From JADFXI01 sp050011415 (GTDB taxonomy: Bacteria; Nitrospirota; Thermodesulfovibrionia; Thermodesulfovibrionales; Dissulfurispiraceae): DNA of 26,525 nucleotides. The translations under genes and the position numbers were made by a program. The stretch is taken from NCBI GenBank assembly GCA_050011415.1, contig JBEKJD010000022.1:1-26525 (forward strand), in the 5' to 3' direction. The notes under the pieces are model-generated. The model saw only the letters and a program-made list of their open reading frames with translations, did no database searches and was not told where the DNA came from. Shown one piece after another: positions 16,195-26,525 of the stretch (position 1 is its first letter; the number at the start of each line of letters is the position of its first letter).

Positions 16195-17337
16195 ATGCTG
16201 AAGCGTTATCTTTTGGCCCCTGGGCCCACACCTGTGCCTCCCGAGGTATTACTTTCAATGGCGATGCCGATTATTCACCACAGGGCGCCTGACTTTTTAC
16301 CTGTCCTCGAATCTGCAAAGACGGGTCTGCAATGGCTGTTCCAGACAAAGAATGACGTGCTTATCCTTACCTCGACAGGTACCGGCGGCATGGTAGGCGC
16401 GGTAAACAATTTCTTTAATCCCGGAGATAAAGTAGTAGTGGTAAACGGAGGGAAATTTGGAGAACGCTGGACGAAGATAGCCCAATCATACGGCCTAAAG
16501 GTTGAAGAAATACTCGTTGAATGGGGATATTCGGCAAAACCCGAAGCTGTTGAAGCCGTTCTGAAGAACGACCCTGAAATAAAAGGGGTCTTCGTGCAGG
16601 CGACAGAGACATCCACAGGCGTGTACCACAACATTGAGGGTCTCGGAAAGGTTGTAAAAAAATACGAAAATGCGCTGTTTATTGTTGACGCGATCAGCGC
16701 CCTTGTTGCCGAAGATATAAAGACCGACGAATGGGGAATTGATATTATGGTCGGAGGTTCGCAAAAGGGTCTCATGCTGCCTCCCGGTCTCGCATTTGTA
16801 TGCATCAGTGAAAAGGCCTGGAAAAGAACTGAGTCCTCAAAAATGCCGAGGTTTTATTTCAACTTCAAAAAAGAGCGGGAGAACCTTGCAAAGAACCAGA
16901 CCAACTTCACCTCGGCGGTCACTTTGATTATCGGACTCAATGAGGCTATAAAGATGCTGCGGAAGGAAGGGCTTGAAAATGTCTTTAAAAGACATGCCCG
17001 CCTTGCCCACGCGACAAGAGAAGCTGTGAAGTCAATGGGCCTGGCCCTCTATTCTAAAGAATCTCCGAGCAACTCCGTCACGGCGATAGAGGCCCCTGCT
17101 GGTATTGACGGGCAGGCAATTTATAAGAACATGAGAGAGAAATACGGAATAACCGGAGCTGGCGGACAGGACAAGGCGAAAGGGAAGATATTCAGGATAG
17201 CCCATCTGGGGTATGCCGACATTTTCGATGTTATAACCGGTGTTGCCGCCCTTGAAATGGTCTTAAAGGAACTCGGATATGGGATTCAGCTCGGCACCGG
17301 CGTTGCGAGGGCACAGGAATTATTGATGCAGCAATAA
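16195..17337 (+). CDS. Class V aminotransferase (serine-pyruvate / alanine-glyoxylate / phosphoserine type)
   Basis: A PLP enzyme of 380 residues, fold type I class V. The N-terminus LLAPGPTPVPPEV (6-18) is typical of the serine-pyruvate/alanine-glyoxylate group. The PLP contact D165 is in IVDAISAL, and the PLP lysine K191 is in GGSQKGLMLPPG. Good Shine-Dalgarno GGAGGA at 16185-16190. Next downstream is serA, and no serC is seen, so it may serve as the phosphoserine aminotransferase, as class V enzymes of this group do in some archaea and deep-branching bacteria. Alternatively it is a glyoxylate aminotransferase. Fold and cofactor are certain; the substrate is inferred from context. Confidence 0.9.
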   Translation: MLKRYLLAPGPTPVPPEVLLSMAMPIIHHRAPDFLPVLESAKTGLQWLFQTKNDVLILTSTGTGGMVGAVNNFFNPGDKVVVVNGGKFGERWTKIAQSYGLKVEEILVEWGYSAKPEAVEAVLKNDPEIKGVFVQATETSTGVYHNIEGLGKVVKKYENALFIVDAISALVAEDIKTDEWGIDIMVGGSQKGLMLPPGLAFVCISEKAWKRTESSKMPRFYFNFKKERENLAKNQTNFTSAVTLIIGLNEAIKMLRKEGLENVFKRHARLAHATREAVKSMGLALYSKESPSNSVTAIEAPAGIDGQAIYKNMREKYGITGAGGQDKAKGKIFRIAHLGYADIFDVITGVAALEMVLKELGYGIQLGTGVARAQELLMQQ

Positions 17338-17341
17338 ATTC

Positions 17342-17480
17342 GCAGATTTTTGGCGCTCAAATTCGCCGCAGGTTTAAGCGATCTGATTGAGCTAAACCGC
17401 AGGCGTAGCAGAGCTACGTTGAGGATTTAGCGATTGAGGATCGATTAAAGATGCTGTGAAGTTGAGATGCCAAAACGCTC
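17342..17480. repeat. Large imperfect palindrome (MITE-like) between the aminotransferase gene and serA
   Basis: About 139 bases fold on themselves around a perfect centre, CGTAGC-AGA-GCTACG (17404-17418). Further out, GCTAAA (17391-17396) pairs with TTTAGC, GATC and TTAA blocks recur in mirrored order, and the ends TTTTTGGCGCTCAAATTC and GAAGTTGAGATGCCAAAA are nearly complementary. No open reading frame of note is present. This is the form expected of a non-autonomous mobile repeat; in RNA it would give one long hairpin about 25 bases before the serA ribosome site. Confidence 0.7.
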
Positions 17481-17516
17481 ACTCGACGAGGAGCGTATTA
17501 TAAGGAGGCGAACAGT

Positions 17517-19094
17517 ATGAAGGTTCTTGTAAGCGACAATATTTCACCAAAAGGCGTGGAGATTCTAAGGAATGCTGGACTCGCGGTAGATGTAAAGACA
17601 GGGCTGAAACCTGATGAACTGAAATCGATTATCGGCGATTATCATGCGCTGATAGTCAGGAGCGCTACAAAAGCAACGGCGGATATTATCGATGCAGCTA
17701 AGAATCTCAAGGTTATCGGGCGCGCAGGGTCCGGACTGGACAATGTGGATAAAGCTGCTGCTTCAAAGCGCGGTATAGTTGTCATGAATACTCCCGGCGG
17801 CAATACGATAACCACTGCAGAGCATACCATTGCCATGATTTTCGCAGTCGCAAGGAAGATACCTCAGGCTACCGCCTCTATGGCAAATGGATCGTGGGAA
17901 AAAAAGAAGTTCATGGGCACTGAGCTTTATGATAAGACACTCGGAATTATAGGTCTCGGCAATATCGGAGGAGAGGTGGCCCGGAGAGCACAGAGCCTTG
18001 GCATGCAGGTAATCGCTTTTGATCCCTTTCTCAGCGAAGAGAAGGCAAATGAGATGGGGATCGAGAAGATAGAGGTTGAAGAGCTTATAAAACGAGCAGA
18101 TTTTATCACCGTTCATACGCCGCTCACCCACGAAACAAGGAATCTTATCAGGGCGGAAACCATTAGAACGATGAAGGACGGCGTTTACATTATTAATTGC
18201 GCCAGGGGCGGGATCATTAATGAGAAGGACCTGTATGATGCGCTTGAAAGCGGCAAGGTAGCCGGCGCTGCGCTGGACGTCTTTGAGCAGGAGCCTCCGG
18301 TGAATAATCCGCTGATCGGCCATGATAAGGTCGTATGCACTCCTCATCTTGGCGCCTCGACTCAAGAGGCCCAGGAGAATGTGGCATTGGCAGTTGCAGA
18401 GCAGATAGTGGACTACCTTGTGCACGGCACTATCAGAAACGCCGTTAATTTCCCCTCGATACCCGCGGACCAGGTCCCGGTTTTACAACCGTATATTATG
18501 CTTGCGGACAAGCTGGGCAGTTTTGCTTCGCAGTTGTTCGGCGGTGAAATCTCCAGTGTTACAATCGAATACAGGGGAGAGGTAGCGTGCTTAAATATTT
18601 CACCTGTAACCATTGCGGCTGTTAAAGGAATCCTTGACCCAATTTTGCTGGAGACAGTCAATTTCGTCAATGCCTCATGTATTGCAAAAGAGCGGGGAAT
18701 CGAGGTCAATGAAACGAAGAGCAGTGACGCGGGAGATTATAACAGCATGATAACATTGAGGATAAAATCCCAAAAAAGAGAGCAACTCGTGTCTGGAACA
18801 TTGTTCAGCAAGAAGGACCCCCGTATAGTAAAAATTGATGATTTCACCGTTGAAATTGTTCCTGAAGGGACTATGCTGGTCATGTACAACAATGACAAAC
18901 CAGGCGTGATAGGCAATATAGGCACGATAATGGGTACTAACAATATCAACATTGCCAGGATGCACTTCGGCAGGGAGAGCGCCGGCGGCAGGGCGATATC
19001 AGTCGTAAATATCGATTCTCAGGTATCAGACGAATTGCTGGAAAAGCTGCGGCACTTCCCGAATATACTTGATGTCAAGGTCATAAACATATAA
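17517..19094 (+). CDS. serA: D-3-phosphoglycerate dehydrogenase
   Basis: First step of serine synthesis: 3-phosphoglycerate to 3-phosphohydroxypyruvate with NAD. 525 residues, the long form. The NAD-binding GxGxxG is in IIGLGNIGGE (144-153). Catalytic residues: R230 in NCARGG, a Glu in DVFEQEP (254-260) and H277 in CTPHLGAS. After the catalytic domains comes the intervening domain (about 310-445) and a C-terminal ACT domain (about 450-525), where serine usually binds to inhibit the enzyme. Strong Shine-Dalgarno AAGGAGG (17502-17508) and ATG 17517. It follows the class V aminotransferase gene, with a palindromic repeat between them. Confidence 0.97.
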   Translation: MKVLVSDNISPKGVEILRNAGLAVDVKTGLKPDELKSIIGDYHALIVRSATKATADIIDAAKNLKVIGRAGSGLDNVDKAAASKRGIVVMNTPGGNTITTAEHTIAMIFAVARKIPQATASMANGSWEKKKFMGTELYDKTLGIIGLGNIGGEVARRAQSLGMQVIAFDPFLSEEKANEMGIEKIEVEELIKRADFITVHTPLTHETRNLIRAETIRTMKDGVYIINCARGGIINEKDLYDALESGKVAGAALDVFEQEPPVNNPLIGHDKVVCTPHLGASTQEAQENVALAVAEQIVDYLVHGTIRNAVNFPSIPADQVPVLQPYIMLADKLGSFASQLFGGEISSVTIEYRGEVACLNISPVTIAAVKGILDPILLETVNFVNASCIAKERGIEVNETKSSDAGDYNSMITLRIKSQKREQLVSGTLFSKKDPRIVKIDDFTVEIVPEGTMLVMYNNDKPGVIGNIGTIMGTNNINIARMHFGRESAGGRAISVVNIDSQVSDELLEKLRHFPNILDVKVINI

Positions 19095-19190
19095 GTCAGT
19101 GATCAGTGTCAGTAGTCAGTGTCAGTGCAGGATAGTGCCGGTTTGAGAATTATTTTGACACTGAACACCGACGCGGACACTTACAAAGCG
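19095..19190. repeat. Stuttering CAGTGT repeat with inverted counterpart, upstream of purA
   Basis: The left half repeats the words GTCAGTGATCAGTGTCAGTA and close variants (19095-19127). The right half contains TGACACTGA (about 19156-19164) and related words on the opposite strand (to about 19182), so the region can fold into an imperfect hairpin. It fills the gap between serA and purA. No coding potential is seen. Confidence 0.6.
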
Positions 19191-19200
19191 AGGTAATACT

Positions 19201-20487
19201 ATGTCTACAGTCGTTATTGTCGGCACCCAATGGGGCGATGAAGGAAAAGGAAAAATTGTGGACTTTCTGACCGAAAAAGCCGATATTGTAGCACGATATC
19301 AGGGAGGGAATAACGCGGGTCATACCGTTGTTATAAAAAACAATAAATACGTACTCCATCTCATCCCTTCCGGAATCCTTCATAAGAGGAAAAAATGCAT
19401 CATTGGCAACGGAGTTGTGATAAATCCGGAGGCGCTTATCGCTGAAATGGACAGCCTCGAGAAACAGGGTGTTGCCGTAAACAGCAACCTTATGATATCA
19501 AAAAACGCACATGTAATTATGCCATACCATAAGGCCCTGGAGTGCGAACACGAGAACAGGAAGGGAGACAACAAGATCGGGACTACCGGCATGGGTATAG
19601 GCCCTTCCTATAGCGATAAGGCAGCGCGGCACGGTATAAGGATGATGGATTTGTTGGCGCCGGAGCTATTCAGGGAAAAACTGTCGGCAAACCTGGTTAT
19701 GGTCAACTTTCTGCTGGAGCGCTTTTACAATAAAGCGCCTCTCAGGGCAGATGAAATATATGATACATACATGGGCCATGCCAAACGGCTGTCAAAATAT
19801 ATAACTGATACCGACGTAATTATTAATGATGCAATCGCAGCAGGCAAAAATGTGCTTTTCGAAGGCGCCCAGGGAGCATTACTCGACATAGACCATGGCA
19901 CCTACCCCTTTGTGACATCATCCAATACCATAGCAGGAGGCGCCTGTACAGGCCTGGGCGTGGGCCCTACAAAAATCAAAAAAGTTTTGGGGATTACCAA
20001 AGCTTATACCACGCGGGTCGGCGGGGGCCCGTTCCCTACTGAAATCAAGGATGATCTGGGCGAATCAATACGGCAAAAAGGCGGTGAATTCGGGGCCACA
20101 ACAGGAAGGCCTAGGAGGTGCGGCTGGCTTGACGCTATTGTGCTGAAACATGCTATCCGTATCAACGGACTGACCGGGATCGCCCTTACTAAACTTGATA
20201 TTCTTGATGGGCTTGATACAATCAAAATCTGTACAGGTTATAAATATAAAGGCACTCGTTATAAAAATTTCCCCAAAGAAATAGAAGTGCTTAGAGAGGC
20301 AAAACCCGTTTATGAAGAATTGGATGGTTGGCAGGGGAGCACACTGGGCGTTAAGGAATTCAAACAGCTTCCTGCCAATGCCAGAAAATATATTAAGAGA
20401 ATTGAGACGCTTCTGGACACTAAAATCCATATAATTTCTACCGGGCAGAAAAGAGACGAGATCATAGTCCTTAAAGATCAGTTCTAA
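19201..20487 (+). CDS. purA: Adenylosuccinate synthetase
   Basis: Joins IMP and aspartate with GTP to give adenylosuccinate, the first committed step to AMP. 428 residues, normal length. The N-terminal P-loop motif GTQWGDEGKGKI (8-19) with the catalytic Asp, and GGNNAGHTV (37-45) with the catalytic His, are intact. The loop TTGMGIGPSYSDKAAR and FEGAQGALLDIDHGTYPFVT are also present, as is the C-terminal STGQKRDE. Shine-Dalgarno GAGGT is about 8 bases before ATG 19201. It stands alone between two repeat-filled gaps, with no other pur gene nearby. Confidence 0.98.
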   Translation: MSTVVIVGTQWGDEGKGKIVDFLTEKADIVARYQGGNNAGHTVVIKNNKYVLHLIPSGILHKRKKCIIGNGVVINPEALIAEMDSLEKQGVAVNSNLMISKNAHVIMPYHKALECEHENRKGDNKIGTTGMGIGPSYSDKAARHGIRMMDLLAPELFREKLSANLVMVNFLLERFYNKAPLRADEIYDTYMGHAKRLSKYITDTDVIINDAIAAGKNVLFEGAQGALLDIDHGTYPFVTSSNTIAGGACTGLGVGPTKIKKVLGITKAYTTRVGGGPFPTEIKDDLGESIRQKGGEFGATTGRPRRCGWLDAIVLKHAIRINGLTGIALTKLDILDGLDTIKICTGYKYKGTRYKNFPKEIEVLREAKPVYEELDGWQGSTLGVKEFKQLPANARKYIKRIETLLDTKIHIISTGQKRDEIIVLKDQF

Positions 20488-20490
20488 AAA

Positions 20491-20569
20491 CAGGTCATAG
20501 GTAATGGGTCATAGGTTATAGGAAAAACTTTTTCAACACCTGCTGCCTACAAACCATGACCCATAACCT
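20491..20569. repeat. Stuttering GGTCATAGG repeat with inverted counterpart, between purA and comF
   Basis: The left half (20492-20521) repeats GGTCATAGG/GGTAATGGGTCATAGG. The right half (about 20541-20569) carries the complement, CCATGACCCATAACCTC. The two can pair over about 17 bases with few mismatches. The right end runs into the first codons of the comF gene. Confidence 0.7.
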
Positions 20570-21269
20570 CGTCAATAGATTTCTCAATCTGCTCTTCCCA
20601 TCATCCTGTCCTGTATGCGGCAATGATTCGGACAGCCACAGGCACAATCCAGTCTGTATCTCCTGCTGGAAGGGAATAGAGCGTTATTCGGGCCCTGCCT
20701 GTGTGACCTGCGGCATACCGATAGTATCGGCCCATGCCGCTCATTGCGAATCGTGCCTGAAGACACCGCCGTCATTTTCAAAAATTATTTATTATGGCAT
20801 TTATGACGGAGCCTTAAGAAAGGCTGTGCACCTCCTTAAATTCAAAGGCATCAAGAGGCTTGCCCGGCCCATTGCTGAACTGCTTTCGGAACTTCCCATT
20901 CCAGAGGCCGAAGGAATTGTTCCCGTGCCTTTGCATCCCGCAAGATTGCGGGAGAGGGAATTCAATCAAACAGCTTTAATAAGCAGACATCTGTCACGGC
21001 ACTACGGCATCCCGCTGTTGCTCGATGTTTTAAAAAAAGACAGGAAAACACCACCGCAGACCGATGTCAGCGGAAAAGAACGGCTGAAAAATGTAAGAAA
21101 CGCATTTATTGCGGATAAGGCTGCAGATGGCCTCAGGCTTATTCTCGTAGACGATGTTATCACCACAGGAGCCACGGTATATGAATGCGCGAGGGTGCTG
21201 ACGAAAGCCGGCGCTGCGGACGTCACCGTTGTCGCACTCGCACGTTCAATAATTGACAGGAGCTACTAA
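20556..21269 (+). CDS. ComF-family phosphoribosyltransferase with N-terminal double zinc finger
   Basis: 237 residues. Four CxxC pairs at the N-terminus (C18/C21, C34/C37, C49/C52, C64/C67) form the zinc-binding domain. The C-terminal half is a type I phosphoribosyltransferase fold with the PRPP motif ILVDDVITTGAT (196-207). Relatives include ComFC of natural competence, which aids uptake of single-stranded DNA, and GntX; many bacteria without known competence have one too. ATG 20556 lies within a repeat element and has no Shine-Dalgarno, so the true start is uncertain, though no other ATG precedes the zinc domain. No other competence gene is in the window. Confidence 0.88.
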   Translation: MTHNLVNRFLNLLFPSSCPVCGNDSDSHRHNPVCISCWKGIERYSGPACVTCGIPIVSAHAAHCESCLKTPPSFSKIIYYGIYDGALRKAVHLLKFKGIKRLARPIAELLSELPIPEAEGIVPVPLHPARLREREFNQTALISRHLSRHYGIPLLLDVLKKDRKTPPQTDVSGKERLKNVRNAFIADKAADGLRLILVDDVITTGATVYECARVLTKAGAADVTVVALARSIIDRSY

Positions 21270-21337
21270 TTTGTTTTAAATTATTAAGATTTGCTTAATT
21301 TTCGCAAATTTCTAATTTAAATAAAGGAGGGTGTACA

Positions 21338-21496
21338 ATGGCCGAGAAGGTAAAGTCTAAAACAGATGTAAGTGCCCGGGCTGAGAACAAGGGCAAGGGA
21401 CAGAACTGCCGCAATTGCGGAAACAAGATCGATGTTGTGCTTGCGGTTTCGCCGTCTGGAAAGAAAAAAATGCGCCGCGTTTGCTGCGGGGAATAG
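21338..21496 (+). CDS. Small basic CxxC...CC protein, function unknown
   Basis: A 52-residue reading frame with a very strong ribosome site (AAAGGAGGG, ending 6 bases before ATG 21338), followed closely by an intrinsic terminator. This is the layout of a real, probably well-expressed short gene. The N-terminal third is lysine-rich and polar; the C-terminal part has NCRNCGNK (C24, C27) and RRVCCGE (C49, C50), a possible one-metal zinc ribbon or knuckle. I do not recognise the family. It lies 68 bases after comF in an AT-rich gap, where it may have its own promoter, and just before the convergent rRNA operon. Confidence 0.7.
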   Translation: MAEKVKSKTDVSARAENKGKGQNCRNCGNKIDVVLAVSPSGKKKMRRVCCGE

Positions 21497-21525
21497 TTCG
21501 CTTGAGCGAGAGCGGAAAATAAAGG

Positions 21526-21549
21526 GCCCGGGTAAAACCGGGCTTTTTT
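21526..21549 (+). terminator. Intrinsic terminator after the 52-residue gene
   Basis: A GC-rich stem GCCCGG/CCGGGC (21526-21531 and 21538-21543) with a GTAAAA-type loop is followed directly by six T (21544-21549). This is a classical rho-independent terminator for plus-strand transcripts, 30 bases after the stop codon. Confidence 0.9.
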
Positions 21550-21581
21550 GTTGGCTCCTGGCAGGAGTTCCCACAATAGAG

Positions 21582-21609
21582 AAGGGACTCAGTGTTACCT
21601 GAGTCCCTT
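21582..21609 (-). terminator. Hairpin at the end of the rRNA operon
   Basis: A perfect 11-base-pair stem AAGGGACTCAG/CTGAGTCCCTT with a six-base loop lies 10 bases beyond the 3' end of 5S rRNA. On the minus strand it is followed by TCTCTATTG, only a loose T-rich run. It is symmetrical, so it could also stop plus-strand reading into the rRNA genes, where CTGTTTT follows. Confidence 0.75.
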
Positions 21610-21618
21610 CTGTTTTAA

Positions 21619-21734
<116 letters not shown>

Positions 21735-21805
21735 AACTGTATAATAGCAGATTAAGCACTATAAGTGCAATAAAAATTTTGACAAGCAGGGGAAGGAAAG
21801 GAAGA

Positions 21806-24722
<2,917 letters not shown>

Positions 24723-24734
24723 TTCTTTCCTTAG

Positions 24735-26259
<1,525 letters not shown>

Positions 26260-26353
26260 TTTCCTGAAATACTCAAAATCAAGAGTATCACGAAAAAAGT
26301 GCGTTTGAAGGCCGCTACATGTTAAAATAGTTAAAATATCTTTGGAGGAACTT
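26260..26353. promoter_or_regulatory. Divergent promoter region of the rRNA operon and the YkgJ-like gene
   Basis: These 94 bases must hold the start signals of both flanking units. For the rRNA operon (minus strand), an AT-rich run resembling an UP element (about 26321-26340) precedes TTCAAA (26304-26309) and GATACT (26284-26289), but the 14-base spacing is short and the match is poor. A small hairpin ATACTC/GAGTAT lies just upstream of 16S. No good plus-strand promoter was found. Confidence 0.35.
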
Positions 26354-26525
26354 ATGTTAAGCATGAAATCAGTGGACCCGATACAGCATACGATTGATTC
26401 GCGGTTCAAGTTCAAATGTCATAAAGGAATAGGATGCTTTACAAAATGCTGCAGCAATATCGACATTCTGCTCACGCCATATGATATTGTGAGGCTGAAA
26501 AATAGACTGGGAATTTCGTCGGGCG
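26354..26525 (+). CDS. YkgJ-type cysteine-cluster protein (partial, N-terminus only)
   Basis: 57 residues are visible before the window ends. The CHKGIGCFTKCC run (from about residue 22) fits the CX6CX3CC pattern of the YkgJ/UPF0153 putative zinc- or iron-chelating domain. The following DILLTPYDIVRLKNRLG matches the family's usual continuation. Shine-Dalgarno GGAGG ends about 5 bases before ATG 26354. Function in the family is not established. It is divergent from the rRNA operon. Confidence 0.8.
   Translation, partial: MLSMKSVDPIQHTIDSRFKFKCHKGIGCFTKCCSNIDILLTPYDIVRLKNRLGISSG

Noticed and set aside
19095..19200. Purine riboswitch or PurR-type operator before purA
   Set aside because: The region is made of CAGTGT words and their complement; no purine-riboswitch core or known operator pattern was recognised.
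16021..20569. CRISPR array suggested by repeated words between genes
   Set aside because: The repeats are very short, directly adjacent, differ between gaps, and lack regular spacers; no cas genes are present.
24723..24734. tRNA-Ile or tRNA-Ala in the 16S-23S spacer
   Set aside because: The spacer is only about 12 bases. The 23S-5S spacer (71 bases) has no tRNA either.

Overview
The window looks like a chromosomal piece of a Gram-negative, probably anaerobic or microaerophilic bacterium. The 16S rRNA read on the minus strand, together with a Tat-exported [NiFe] hydrogenase, iron-sulfur flavoproteins and an aconitase of the single-chain 'putative aconitase' type, suggests Nitrospirota (Thermodesulfovibrionia-like). 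That placement is made by eye from remembered 16S features and is an inference.

Layout. 1-2362 (minus): a group 1 [NiFe] hydrogenase, small then large subunit, the large one cut by the window edge, behind a good sigma70-type promoter at 2452-2479. 2628-2873 (minus): the maturation chaperone HypC. 2991-10770 (plus): a central-carbon cluster of aconitase, citrate synthase, a succinate-semialdehyde-dehydrogenase-like protein, an acetolactate-synthase-like thiamine-diphosphate (TPP) enzyme, a ferredoxin-nitroreductase fusion and an iron-sulfur flavoprotein. 10815-15981 (minus): a second iron-sulfur flavoprotein, an AsmA-family protein, a TauE/SafE permease, ArgF and ArgD. 16195-21496 (plus): a class V aminotransferase with SerA (serine synthesis), PurA, a ComF-type phosphoribosyltransferase and a 52-residue cysteine-containing protein. 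21619-26259 (minus): a 16S-23S-5S rRNA operon without a tRNA in the spacer. 26354 onward (plus): the start of a YkgJ-type cysteine-cluster protein.

How the genes fit together. Aconitase, citrate synthase, the SSADH-like gene and the TPP enzyme sit in one run. The last two pairs (1- and 2-base gaps) look like the 2-oxoglutarate decarboxylase / succinic semialdehyde dehydrogenase bypass known from cyanobacteria, which replaces 2-oxoglutarate dehydrogenase. Two members carry striking changes: the dehydrogenase lacks about 27 residues that normally contain the catalytic cysteine, and the aconitase has serine where the first [4Fe-4S] cysteine is expected. The hydrogenase small subunit has Asp in place of a proximal-cluster cysteine and an extra medial-cluster cysteine.

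The most unusual structural points are a 16S-23S spacer of only about 12 bases, and at least five different self-complementary repeat elements that fill the gaps between genes. One of them supplies the start codon of the comF gene. No non-coding gap exceeds 300 bases. I saw no CRISPR array, transposase, tRNA gene or prophage.
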